From Himantopus leucocephalus (lineage: Eukaryota; Chordata; Aves; Charadriiformes; Recurvirostridae): DNA of 64,000 nucleotides. The stretch spans positions 76,876,013 to 76,940,012 of the forward strand of contig RSEF01000001.1 of the NCBI GenBank assembly GCA_003993805.1, written 5' to 3'. Shown piece after piece: positions 35,775 through 47,762 of this stretch. The notes under the pieces were generated by a model. It saw only the letters and a list, made by a program, of their open reading frames with translations. It did not search any database and was not told the origin of the DNA. Within the stretch, counting starts at the first letter, position 1. Each line of letters starts with the position of its first letter. A program made the position numbers and the translations under genes.

Positions 35775-37497
35775 CTGGAAGACAAAACAGAAACAAAGCC
35801 ATAAGGTGGATTAGTGTCATCGGCAGCACCACCTCCTTCACTTAATCCAGCACCCCTAGGGTCCCTGTCAGCATTCAGGCGTCCTCAGGTGCTCATGGTT
35901 CTGCTATGAAAAGTTAATAACTTCTGCATTTCAAATAGATAAACAGGGAGATCAAAAGGATAAGAATAAAAGAATTTCTATCCTAAGTCATCCCACTGCA
36001 TTAATATTGCAGTGGATATTCTTTAGAAAAACAGTTCTCTGGGGCAAGGTCCATGTCATCTCTCAGATATCACTACAGCAACACAATTTATAAACGACGA
36101 CTGCATGGCTTTAAAATAAACTGCACTGAGAAACCACTTTGAGCTTTTGTTCTAGATGTACACTTAGAGCGAGAAAACTAGCTAGCTGGCTGTAAGTCTG
36201 TATAAGAAATAAAACCTCCCAAGTAAAATTATCACTTTACCTCAGGATCATAATATCAAGTGGCTCATTTATGTCACCCTCTTGCTAAACATGACTATAG
36301 ACAAAGCAGAAATACAAAAAGGAATGTGAGAGTTGGTATAATTAAGGATTTTAATTAAGGAAAATAATCATAATGTATCACAAGCGCATATATATAAGAA
36401 TATTCAAGGCTTTAGGAAATTATTTTTAAACAGGGGTCCTTTAAAAAAAAAACAAACACCTTCAGTACAGCAATGACACTGCTTTAAAGTGAGAATTATT
36501 TTAACCACCATTGCCCAAAACAAAGCCAAGCTAAGCAGTTCATTTCTGGACATTACAATATTAAAATTGCTCATTTTAGATCTTATCCTGATACGACCAC
36601 TGAGATTCATCAGAAATTTCCAAATCTCTAAGCCTGGTTTGATGTTTTGTTTGGGTTTTTTTTCTGTCTGTGTGGCTACAGAAAAGCCACTCACCTAATT
36701 TCTGCCTCCAAGTATCTGACCTGGTACCCAGAGACACTTGCCTACAGAACTGAGGGTTTATGAAAAGACATTAAAACCACACAACTTCCCCCCGCCCGGA
36801 TATTCTTTAAAACTCTATTATTAAGACCTCTCTGAAAAAAATGTCAAGTGTCACCTAGCTTATACCTTACATCAAAAGATACCCAGGAAGCAGGAATTCA
36901 TTTTACTTCACACACAAATTGTGGGCATCACCTTAGCCTCACTCTCACCAGTTCCCTGTTGTCTCACTGCCATTTCAAGTCCTCATTGCTGAACTGATTC
37001 CACCTTGAAACCCCTCCCGGTGGGAGTTGTGTGCATGACTACATCATAAGATTCAGGAATGGAAAGAAAAAAATAAAAAAGGTTCTCATGAGAGAGATCC
37101 TCCAACGCACTTTGCCAGACGGCAGAGCAGTCCCTGCCCAGCCGGGAGGACAGCCAGGGCAGCCACACGCGCCCCCTCTCCACTCCCAGCACGGCACAGC
37201 TCTTGACATGCAGCCTCGCTCCTCGGGAGAGCAATGTCACACTGAGACACGAGGCCAATTAGCGGCAAGAGACGAACACTTCAATTCTTATTTTTCCAGC
37301 ACCCTTTGTTAAACAAGCCGTTACAGCACACTTTGGAAAGAGTATCTGGAATCACCCACTCCAGGGCGGTCCTTTTGCTGCAGACAAATAGCATTTTGCA
37401 CTGGTTCAGCTTTTTCCAGCTGAGCACTTGCAGCATTTTCACAGCAATTAAGCAGCTCAGCGGTTTTACCCCTACGGATGTGCTGAGGAGGCGCTGG

Positions 37498-37575
37498 TGC
37501 AGGGAGCCAAGGTACCGAGGTTAAATGACTTGCCCAAGACCACGCAGGAATCAGCTACAGTCATGAAACCAAGGC
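37498..37575 (+). mobile_element. MIR/core-SINE-like fragment
   Basis: GAGGTTAAATGACTTGCCCA followed by AGACCACGCAGGAATCAG closely resembles the MIR core (GAGGTTAAGTGACTTGCCCA, AGGTCACACAG). An old mammal-like SINE core is unusual to see this clearly in a bird. The edges are not visible. Confidence 0.62.
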
Positions 37576-38428
37576 CTGACATCCCAGGCATATAAATGCC
37601 CCCAGTGAACTGGGATTTATTTCACTTTTGGGGATGACTAAGATGAAGAGGTTAAGCTGGCACAAACAGCTGCCAATCCAACCAACGCTGCTGACACCGA
37701 AAAGAATTAAATGAACTCCCTGAAACACAAGCAATCAAAATCCCTCAGTGTATTTTCTTCCCCCTAAAAAAATTGTTTTGACTTACTGTATGTATAGAAA
37801 TAACAAATTAAATCCTTACAATCATCAGAACAGAAAAATCAATGTTGTTCTTTTTTTCAATACTATTTTGCTTTTCGGTTTTTTGGTTGTTGCTTTTGTT
37901 TTGTTTTTTAATTTAGAAAGCGCACAATGCAAAAAAAAAAAAACCAACAAAAAACCTGCAAGGAAATGTAGAACAGCAGTGAAACACCAAGACAATGTTT
38001 GATGAGACTTTTTTGGGAGCTGACTAGGGAAGGGGATGACAGCAATGGAAACAGCTACTTCATATTATTGCACCCGTTAACTTTACTAAATGTTTTTTTT
38101 ACTAAAAATGAATCACTGGCAATAACTTAGTTTTTGGTACATTTATTCTTGCATATCTTGTTAGGCATAAAGCCAAAGAGTGTTTTAAGTAATCAAATAT
38201 GTACCATGTTATCCTCCTTTGCTTGGCAGACTTTACCCAATTTGTTTATCTCTATTATCTGAGTTTTTTGGTTTTGTTGTTTTTTTTGGGTTTTTTTTGA
38301 CTAATGGAGTTTTTAATGAAAACAAAGTTTTATTGTGACAAGCTTTCCATGGGCAGTTTTGATAAACTTCTGCTGGGGAAGCTTTGCTGTTTCCCATAAG
38401 AGAATTGCTCTGCAAGAGAACACCATCT

Positions 38429-38745
38429 CACGGAATCATGGAATTTTCAGAGTTGGAAGGGACCTCTAGAGATCATCTAGTCCAACTCCCCTGCTAAAGC
38501 AGGATTGCCTAGAGCACATTACTCAGGACTGCATCCAGGCGGGTCTTGAAAATCTCCAGAGAAGGGGATTCCACGACCTCCCTGGGCAGCCTGTTCCAGT
38601 GCTCTGTCACCCTCACCGTAAAGAAGTTTTTCCTTGTGTTTGAATGGAACTTCTTATGTTCCAACTTGTGCCCATTGCCCCTCGTCCTGTCATTGGGAAC
38701 CACTGAAAAGAGTCTGGCTCCATCCTCCTTCCTAGGACCTCCAAA
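38429..38745 (-). mobile_element. CR1 LINE 3' fragment
   Basis: Reads as a reverse-complement CR1 tail: GAATCATGGAATTTTCAGAG, TTGGAAGGGACCTCTAGAGATC, CAACTCCCCTGCTAAAGCAG, CTGGGCAGCCTGTTCCAGTG and GTAAAGAAGTTTTTCCT. It runs in the same sense as EPS8. The right edge is approximate. Confidence 0.93.
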
Positions 38746-39246
38746 TACTTCCTTGCAAAACAGTGCAAGTATCAACAAATCATGAAAGGAATATTAAATG
38801 CTACATTTGTGAAGATGCTGCTTAAATCCAAAATTCCCTAAAAAGTGGTGTTTTTTTCTTTTTGTCTGTGTGCCTGCACATTTGAGAACTTTGGTTCAAA
38901 TTCTACCTGAAGTACATATGATCAAAAGCAATGGAATCTGAAAGCACAGGTCAAGAATCAAACTGAACTGTAGGGGCTTCGATTGTCCTCCCAACTGAGG
39001 CAGGAAAGTGCACCAAGTTCAAGGAGAGCAGTAGGCAAAAGCCTTATATTTTTCCTAGTCACATTTTGGGTGGCTGAACAGGTATTTGGTTTCCTATAAC
39101 TTTAACATAAATATAACGAGCTTGCACTGATGTATCAGACATCAAAGCACGGTTACTCCAACAATGTCACAGAATATTTTCTTTACAAAGGAAGCAGTTG
39201 GCGTTGCCTTCAGCTAATTTACAAAATGCTGTCGTAGGTAACCTAC

Positions 39247-39430
39247 CTCAGTTGACAGTCTTTTCATTTCTTGCTTCCGCTGTTGCTCTGCAACATTTGC
39301 CACGGACTCAGCCAAATGATTGAGTTCTTGCTCCTTTGGAGCTCCCATGAAGTTCAGTAAAGGAGGCTCCCAACCATTTCGGAAACGGGGGACATAAGGT
39401 GGAATAAAATGGTCTTTGGGCCAATCCGCT
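39247..39430 (-). CDS. EPS8: EPS8 exon: central region (PPYVPRFRNGWEPP)
   Basis: A 184-bp exon (acceptor CGTACAG, donor GTAGGT). It reads (R)ADWPKDHFIPPYVPRFRNG, WEPPLLNFMGAPKEQELNHL and AESVANVAEQQRKQEMKRLS, ending TE. PYVPRFRNGWEPP is highly conserved across EPS8 proteins. The Glu/Lys/Gln-rich end predicts a helix. Confidence 0.96.
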
Positions 39431-41736
39431 CTGTACGAAAAGTAAATTAGAGATCTGTATCAAGGGCCATACAAATATTGGTTTAATAGGTTTCCTAAAA
39501 ATTGAAGTGCTTTAAAATTTTTGTTAGTATAGAGGAGACGCTGGGATTACAGTACAGGCAGAATTGTGCTGGAACACAGAAAATCGGCAGAAACATTTAT
39601 TGACCACAACTATGCTCCCTGCTGTGCCCTGCGGAAAGAAACTGCTCCTGCCTTAAGGACTTGCCAGTGGTGAAACACGACAAATTTCTGTCTTGTAGCA
39701 AAGGATGAGTAACAGAAGAATCAATCACTAACAAATCTAGGATTCATCTTAACTGTTAGATGGGGAAAAATATCACAATGCTCTATTTGTGTTAAAGCAC
39801 CAGACAAAAGACGTCAAAGAAACAGCCTGCTTTATAAGAAAGTCTGAAAGCAGGTGTGAAACACGGAAGCTTAGGGAGCCTACCTACACCTAAAAGAAAA
39901 AGTTAAATAATAGCATTTGCTGACAAAAATCAACTCTACATGCTCCAAGACACAAGAATTATCCTCACATTTGCTGTCCCGATTGATCTTTTTAAAACAC
40001 TGTGTCACTTTTCAGAGCTCCATTAGCATTCCCTATTATAATACAAAATACCTAAATAAACGCTTTCATGCTCTGCCTTTGCACTGTACATAACATGTTG
40101 TGCCGCAACAGAAATTACTGTATCTTCACAGTGGAAGCAGAAATGGAAATGTACATTACATTCTTTTAACAGTCTCGTTGACAATGCTCAAAATTAAGGG
40201 ACAAATGCTGCCAGTTACACAAGTTGCAGGAGCAGTCAGCAATTACTAGCCCATTAGCAGGCCTGAGATAGGTCAGTAACCCTTGAGTTTCATCATTCAC
40301 CTCTCCTGTTACAACACACCACAGCGTACCTCTGTATAGTGAGATCAATCAGACCATCATTTCTAATCTGCACAGGTCAATCAGCTATATTCTAAGTGCT
40401 TCATTCTTCCCTGCCAAACACGAGCTACTTCTCTTTCCGTTAAACTTTCTTCAGGATGGACTACATGAGTGATGATGGTAGTTCCCAAGACAAGGAGCCC
40501 ATTATTTTACCCAGTGATCCATTTTCCCTGGACGGGGCTCCAATCCTACGAGGCAATTTCCACTGCCAGTCCCACCACAAGCTGCTATGAAGCCAGCAGA
40601 GCTTGAAGCAGGTAAAGGCAAGCGGATGGTGCTTTGCTGGGGTAAGCTCTCCGGCAATCACAAGGAGCTGCAGTTCCTGTTTCCAGCTCATTTTGTTGTA
40701 GCAGGCTGAACAATAGGCCTAAAGGACAAATTTGGACATTCCTGGTCCTGCAGCAGAGTGAGCTCAAGGAAAGGAAAGACCTGTACGTTACTCTCCCCAC
40801 TCTGAGTATATTTGTCACTCCATGCTCTAGGGCTTTCCACACAGCCTTCCTTACCAGCAAAACACTCAACTACTTTTTAATCAATCAATTAATTAAGATG
40901 TTTACGTCCCAATTTGAAATCTAGGATGAATAAACACAAAATACATGATGCATTTCCAGCCCAAGTGATTACACATACTTAATCATCATCAAAAGCACTT
41001 ATCTACCACAGATTACAGAGTTAAAATGCACCTTGCTAATTTAAGCTTTTTCTTTTGCATGTTTTATTTACCTAAGTATTTTCAAACAATATATTTACCT
41101 CAAAAACACCAAATGCATAAAATAGTTAATTTTTAGCTAAGCCTAGCCATAATAGTGAATCCATTGAGTGCACTGTGGAGGGTATGCACATGTAACATGG
41201 TTCAGCCAATAAACATTGTTTAAAAATTATAAGCATTTTCTTTATGTTTTTGAAGAAGTAAAGTCATTGTAAATTTTTAGCTTTTGATAATTATTGGAAA
41301 TTGAAAATAGAAATCTGTATTCTGTTCATCAATATTTCGGACCTTTTTATTGCAGCTCCTTCAGACTGATTTTTAACGAAGTCCCAATAGCTGGGTTGGA
41401 AAAATACTGATGAAAAACAACTGGAAACATGCAAGGGGACAGTTCAGAAAAAATGACTGCAAGAGGTCATATGTCATGAGGTTTCTTATACCGTGAACAA
41501 ACCAAAAAATTCTGTCTGTGTTTTCTCCCTCCTTGAGACCCCTAAAATCAAACCACTCCCAAATCCCACTGAGGCTGAAAAGCTCCTTTCCAAAAACTTC
41601 AAAGAACAGTTCTGAAGAGTTCAAAGCCTAACAAATTAATACTGAGTTTATTGGGGGCTGGATAACCTGGTTAAGTTCACGTCAATAAATTTGAGTTTAG
41701 ACATTATCTATAAAATATGCAAAGGCTTTTTCTCAC
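39431..41736 (-). other. EPS8: EPS8 intron (2.3 kb)
   Basis: No repeat family or additional exon recognised. Confidence 0.8.
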
Positions 41737-41885
41737 CTGGCTTTGGTCCATGTGTCACCTAATGACATCCATAACTGTCCTTCCTCACTAGTGACAGTAT
41801 ATCGCAGGAAGTCTATAGTATCTTTTGTTAAGAGGGGGCTGAGTACTGTACCAGCAAGCTCTGGACCTCCTGTTGTCTGCACCAC
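41737..41885 (-). CDS. EPS8: EPS8 exon: central helical region
   Basis: A 149-bp exon (acceptor GGATTTAG, donor GTGAGA). It reads VVQTTGGPELAGTVLSPLLT, KDTIDFLRYTVTSEEGQLWM and SLGDTWTKA plus AG. It is part of the conserved EPS8 middle region of unassigned fold, and joins 42497-42571 (HM|VVQ) and 39430 (KA-R-AD) in frame. Confidence 0.96.
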
Positions 41886-42496
41886 CTAAATCCAAGTATT
41901 AAAATAATACAAAGAACATACACATTGTTAGTATGGAAGTTACTGTGAATATGTTACCTACAGCGCTACTAGGAAACATTTATTACTCACAAAAACACCT
42001 CTCCACAATAAAAACTCTGAGAAGCTAACAATGTCTCTTAATGTCCTACAGATTAACTAAAGCATTTATTGCAGAAGAACTGCTGTTCTGGTCACCAACC
42101 ATTTTATACTTAGACCCACTTCTTGCAATGTTACTTTTGCTCTACTGATCAAAACCACACATACTTCCCTTAAATAGATGTATGGTTCTCCTTTCAACTC
42201 TCCTTCTGAATTATGGAAATTATCTCAATTTTTTATTGTTAATTAAAAATTATAATGGCAAACTGTAACACACACAAAGCTAAAGATGATTCAAATAAAT
42301 ATATTTAATAGATGGGAATATACACAGAAAAGGATATAAATTATTTCCTAAAGAGAATCTTATCCTGAGACACACATTTCTCCTTAGTTATTGTCCAGGG
42401 ACACAACATTTAAATCTTGTTATGCTTGAAAAGGTCACAGAGGATATAAATACAAGAGTTCTGGAAGAAAATACTTAGAAAATTATAAAACCTTAC
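41886..42496 (-). other. EPS8: EPS8 intron
   Basis: A 611-bp AT-rich intron. Nothing else seen. Confidence 0.85.
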
Positions 42497-42571
42497 CATA
42501 TGTAGTGGGGTAAACAGAAAATGAACCAGTTCATCTGCACTAGGATTCTGGATATGGAACTTTAATTTGGC
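42497..42571 (-). CDS. EPS8: EPS8 exon: central helical region
   Basis: A 75-bp phase 0/0 exon (25 codons; acceptor CCTTCAG, donor GTAAGG). It reads AKLKFHIQNPSADELVHFLF and TPLHM. It matches the mammalian AKLKSHIQNPSAADLVHFLF segment almost residue for residue. Confidence 0.96.
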
Positions 42572-45500
42572 CTGAAGGAATCAGAAAATTATACATTTTA
42601 AGAAACAGTTAACTTTCATAATAAGCACTTCATATAAGAATGGCCACTCCTGGTCAGGCCACAGGTCCACCTAAGCCCAGTGTTTTGTCTGCAACATCTG
42701 CTAAGTACAAGTGCTCATTCATCCAATTGCTTTTCAATCCATATATATCTTTAGCACCTATTGTGTAAAACAAGAAGTTCCACAACTGAATTATATGCTT
42801 TGTAAAGAAGCATCTCCTTTGGAAATTTGCTACCTCTTAGTTTCATTCGTATTCTGTAGTTCTTTTCCAAATGAAAACTGAGCAATCCTTCTCTACTCAC
42901 TTTTTCCAGTGATGCTCATAACCATTTACAGATTTATTACATTCTTACTCTGTTTGGTCTTTTGCAAGCTAAAGTAATTCCTTGGAGCAATCTTGCCCTC
43001 CCTGTACCTTCTTCAATTTTGCTACACTGGGAACAAAATAAGGCCAGGGAACATAACAGTATTTGTTCATTTTCTTTTTTTTTCCTAATGGTTCTTAATA
43101 TTTGCTTGGTTGATCACCATTGAACTGGGATGACATTCTCACAGGAATCTGTATTACATCAACATTTTGTTCTAATTTATTTTATATATGAGATTTTTCC
43201 CCACCAGTTCACGCCCTGCCATATCTATCAATACTGAATTTCATCTGTCACTTTACTTGCTATCATGATATTTCCACATTTGTAGACTCTACACTCTCCA
43301 TTTGCCAGAACACCTATAAATATGTTGCACAGCAAAGGACTCTGCAAACGCATGTGTGGGACTTCATTGCTGAATTTACTGCACTTTGAGAACCGGCATT
43401 TTAGTCCTATAATTTGTTTTCAGTTTCACCAAACAAGAATCTAAGAAGCTACATTCAACCTCACAGTAGCTTGGTTTCTTTAAGAACTTCAGGGTGTGCA
43501 GCCTTGCTGGATATGTTTTGGAAATCCAAAGAAACAAAATCAAAGAATTAATGGATTTTTAGACATTATTTTGTTTCGCAAGATGTGTGTTTGCTTCTTC
43601 CTCAATTTAATATACCTTCCTACAGACTGCATCCCATGTGTGGGTACCTCAGGGGTACCGGGTTGTAGCCGCTCAGATCCTTGAAATGACTCTAAAGATT
43701 ATTATCATTACCTTAAGCACTTCTCTTCCTCTGGAATACCGTTTGACAGAGGTCACACACCATACTGTGTGGTCTGCTGACTTAGTTTTTGGAACAGACG
43801 GATGAGCGGTGCCCATTCAAACAGGGCTTCTATTCATCTGCCTGTAACTTGCCATTTTGATTTGCCGTTCTTTATTAGTTTCAAATTGAAGAACTGTTAA
43901 TGAGTTCTTGTGCCCCCCCCCAAAAAAAATGGATTTCATGAACGTATTGTCAAGCTTTTCCAAGTAAATACATGCAAAAGAAAAATAAATCAAATACTTT
44001 CTCTGATACAGCTTCTTGGAGGATTTCTTTTATTTACTGATCACCTGTTAGCCCTGCAGGCTCCAGAAATAAGCAGCATGCCAGAATGAGCTTTAAGTTA
44101 TAGTAGTTTTTATTGCATCTTGCCGTCTGTTCCTCAAACTGCTTTTGGCTAGCCTTATTCTACTTTTACATCTAGCCTTCCAGAGTGTGCCTCCAAATGA
44201 AGAGAGGAGGAGGATGTGTTTTTACGTCTAATAACTTCCTATACATTGTTCTTTAGTCACAACAACTTTATTTCAGTCTTTCTAAAGTTTTTTTGACAGA
44301 TGGTACCCATTTTCTAGGAGCTTCCAGCATGGGGTTTTAAAACAGTTTCCATTCTACTGACAAAAATTTTATTCTTCTCGCTACTCCTTTTATTTTTAAA
44401 CTTTCAGATTTAGATTCTCCATTTTATACAGTTCTCCATGTCTGACATAAAGCACCAGGAAGTGAAATTTCAGGCTTTTGTGGCTCTTGCAATGATGCTG
44501 AAAGTAAAGCACTGTTACTGCACAGCTTTTCAAGAGCAACTTTAGAAACCAGGTCCTAGATGCTGCTGAGCACCAAAACAAGAACCGCTTCTTCTTCTGC
44601 ACAGAAGATAGAAGATTCAAAGATGCACACGTCATTCTTGGGTGAAAATCTAATTTAAATGCAGAATGCAGTAAGAAGTAAGAATGGAAAAAAAATGAAC
44701 ATTACAAGCACTATTACTGAGAAGGATCGGCACGTTCTAAGACATCCGTCTCCACAAAAACAGATATCCTTTTAGGTCAGAATCACAGCATTTGATGTAC
44801 GGTTTGAAAAAAAAATACATAGTCTTAACATTTCTAAATATCTCCTACAGCCCTGCAGTCAGAATTCATTCCCCAAGAGGAAGAAAAAGATGATTTGACT
44901 CAGTGAATGCAAGAACAATTTTCGCCGTTGGCATAGCTTCCCCAGCAATTGGAAGGGACAGTCAATATCTGAAAGCAAATGAAGGTGTCCCACTTGCTGA
45001 CTTCCTTTAATAGCACTTGCAGAAGAGGAGATGCCAGGAGAAGGCTCTTGAATTAGCATCTCCGTTTGTTGAGAACCTACAAAGCGAGAGCAATTTGTTG
45101 GATGGAGTGTTCTGAGGCCAGAAAGGTTCTATGTAATGATGGCAACAAGCACGGGGAGTCTGATGGGCATAGCTGAATAAAACTAAATTAAGGCCACAGC
45201 TGGTGATGCTGGCAAGCATGCAACAGAACCATGATACCAATAGACCCTCCTAGAAATTCTTTTACGATTTAAACTCAAATTTCCCAAGAAAAAGGCTTTA
45301 AAGAACCAGGAAAAGATGAAACACAACAATGCTGAAAGGAATATGCTCATCTAGGCACTGTGCACTTGAGGAGCAGCATCCCAAAGCTGGCTAAAAGGCC
45401 GATCTAGGCCAGAGGTTGCCAGCTGTGTTCTTGTCTCAGTTCAGCCTTGGATGGAGAAGGAAAAGGTGAACGTCCAAGATCAGTCAAGTACCAGCTGAGC

Positions 45501-46100
45501 TATCTTCCTGTGCATCAGCCAAGGACCAAACAAGATTACGTTTCCAGGTATATCAGCATTCTTGAAGATACTTGTGGGTTTTCCCCTTCCGAAAGAGCAG
45601 TGGAGAACAAGACAATACAGACCCAGGCTTACAATTGCCTGACCACCACAGCTGGCAGCGGTAGGGCATTTAAGACCCACAAGGTTTCTCCACATGTACA
45701 AGGCACCAGGAATGTTAGACAGAAGGCAGAAGACTTGATTAATATATTCTCAAGGACAAGGTAACCTTCTGCAGCTCCCTCAAGGGAGTCAACAGTAAGG
45801 CATCCACAACCTCTGGAATAGCAGAAACCTGCAAGAAAACTCAGCTTAAATATAACTACAAAGCAAATCCATCGTGTTACGGATTCTTCCTTCTCCTCTT
45901 CATCTTTCCCCAGAATTTTAGTTCTTCGCTTCATACTAGTGAAATAAGACATAGAAAAAACAATGCACAAAACTGACACCCAAATTAATTTGCAGCAGCA
46001 GGGAAAACAAAGATCATGTTATACTTAACACCAACTATCCCAGGAAAAAAACTGTTACTGCATGCCTCACACACCACCACATCCACTAGCAGTCACTTAC
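42572..46100 (-). other. EPS8: EPS8 intron (3.5 kb) with ancient CR1-like sequence
   Basis: The 5' third of the + strand span (42634-43560) is diverged CR1-like sequence. A C9/A7 homopolymer pair is at 43913-43928. No exon recognised. Confidence 0.78.
42634..43560 (-). mobile_element. Ancient, diverged CR1-family LINE
   Basis: AAGAATGGCCACTCCTGGTC AGGCCACAGGTCCACCTA AGCCCAGTGTTTTGTCT matches the reverse complement of old amniote CR1 3' ends (GGCCATACTGGGTCAGACCA type). Further matches occur in order: AGTTCCACAACTG, ACTGAATTTCATCTGTCACTTT, ATATGTTGCACAGCAAAGGAC and TTTGGAAATCCAAAG. It is strongly diverged, so much older than the two fresh CR1 tails. The limits are approximate. Confidence 0.68.
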
Positions 46101-46189
46101 CAGAAGATTGAAGCCATGCTTGAATTTTTGGAAGCAATCAACAAATTCATCTGGAGGTGGTGGTTTTGCACGGAGAGTAAGAACTCCCT
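46101..46189 (-). CDS. EPS8: EPS8 exon: [15 protein letters not shown]
   Basis: An 89-bp exon (acceptor GTTCACCAG, donor GTAAGT). It reads (E)[19 protein letters not shown] and [10 protein letters not shown]. The codon for Glu is split with 46558. The segment is almost unchanged from mammals and corresponds to the juxtadomain region implicated in receptor binding. Confidence 0.96.
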
Positions 46190-46557
46190 CTGGTGAACAA
46201 AACGAGATTTTTATATATCCATTTATATGGTATATAATTTCTATAAATATTACAGGTATGGTAAACATATAAATACATAATAAATTTGCCAACTTGGAGA
46301 ATTTTGTAAATATAGAACTACAGCAGTGAGTGTATTTTGCAGTCATATCTCTAATGAGTCACTCCCCGCTGACTTCAAGTAAATGATTTCCATAGGTTTT
46401 CCTCTAAGAATATACTGCGTAGGATTTTTTTGTGTTCAAATTGAAAGAAAATTACTACATTCATAAAAAAACCAAAACCAAAACACAAAAAGACACATTT
46501 GTTAGCTACTTCAGTGATCTTTAGAGAAACAGAATTGTGTGCAGTAACAAGTCCTAC
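46190..46557 (-). other. EPS8: EPS8 intron
   Basis: A 368-bp AT-rich intron. Nothing else seen. Confidence 0.88.
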
Positions 46558-46684
46558 CTCCAGGTCCTTTCTTTTTGCTTTTTTTAGTTTTCTTCCTCTT
46601 TGAAAGTTCAGAAAATGCTTCAGCAGCTTTTTGAAGTTTGGTGACAAAATACTCAATGTCATCCAAAATATGGTTCAGAATTTG
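46558..46684 (-). CDS. EPS8: EPS8 exon: helical region with basic cluster
   Basis: A 127-bp exon (acceptor CCCATAG, donor GTAGGA). It reads [20 protein letters not shown] and [10 protein letters not shown], then the lysine-rich [12 protein letters not shown]. It predicts a long helix followed by a basic patch. The donor GTAGGA is a weaker match than most others in the gene. Confidence 0.95.
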
Positions 46685-47688
46685 CTATGGGAGAAAAGAA
46701 AAGTAACAGTTTCTCTACAGAACCTTTAGCAGAAATACTCCAGAAATCAAAGTGTCTACACTCTCAGACACCAACAGCTTCTTCAGAACAAAGTCCATGC
46801 TAGTACATTGCTGCTCTTAACTTTACACACCTGCAAAGTATTTTAAATCTTAGATTTTAAAAAACTTAGGGCCAGTGGAAGTTTTTTAAAATATAAGCAT
46901 CAAGATTATTAAATTCAGATTGGAATTACACAATTTGTTCACACATTTCATTTTCTCTCACAACATATGAAAAAATTCTAATTATTTGTGTAGGACAGCA
47001 TTTTCCTAAACACTATAACTTCATAATCTCCTTTAGTACAAAGCATTAAGCTGTTTGTTGAATGTCAGAATGTAGTTTTATAGAGGTACTAGTACTCTTT
47101 GAAGAATTGGTTTCAAAGCACAAGTGAAGGACAATAAGGACCCCCTGGGGAAAATATGTATATAACAATTCAGTAGGCCCCAACATGCTTTCCTTAAGAC
47201 CCCTGGATGTTGCCAAGTAGAAAAATAGAAAGTTAGAACTGACAAATGGAGCAATATTTGATATTGCATACAACACAAGAGCTGCCCAATTTTGTTGTTT
47301 ATAGACAATATCAGAAATGACCATACGTTCATTTTCCAGATATTGCACATATCCAAGTCCCACTAAATTAATGGAATTTAAGTTTATCCTTACATAGTTT
47401 GCTGAATTTGGTCTACCACATAAAATTAGTATTTATATTGCTAGCTCTTCACAGCAGAAAACTTTGCATCAACATTCAGTACTTTTTTTCCCCTCTTTTT
47501 TAAAGAAAAAAAAAGTAAGAAGAAGAATGACTGCCTATTCATTTTTAAGGTCTACCACAGAAACATAGGCTGGCTGGAAAGCTTTCCTTCAGAACTGAAT
47601 TTCCCATGTAGAAAAAAAGCCTTCCCACAAAGTGGAGCTGCAAAATTTCACAGACATTAAGCAATACCACCTGCAGTTTCTCACTTAC
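46685..47688 (-). other. EPS8: EPS8 intron
   Basis: A 1004-bp intron. Overlapping open frames at 47046-47363 have no support. Nothing else seen. Confidence 0.85.
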
Positions 47689-47762
47689 AACATCTCTGTC
47701 AATCCTGGCTGCTATCATCTCTGCTGTTTCTTCATGATCATGGTATTGTCTATGTTTTTCAA
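47689..47762 (-). CDS. EPS8: EPS8 exon: EETAEMIAARIDRDV
   Basis: A 74-bp exon (acceptor TTCTGTAG, donor GTAAGT). It completes a Phe codon and reads EKHRQYHDHEETAEMIAARI and DRDV. It matches the mammalian EKPRQYHEQEETPEMMAARI segment, and joins 46684 as DRDV|QILNHIL. Confidence 0.95.

Larger units (their letters stand above)
35775..39246 (-). other. EPS8: EPS8 intron (3.5 kb) with CR1 and MIR-like fragments
   Basis: Holds a CR1 tail (38429-38745), an MIR-like fragment (37500-37575), and a GC-rich patch at 37100-37250 whose open frames are not recognisable. T-rich runs lie around 38250-38300. Confidence 0.82.

Noticed and set aside
37100..37250. GC-rich patch as a possible CpG island or promoter
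   Set aside because: Only about 150 bp with few CpG, in the middle of EPS8, and no transcript start signal.
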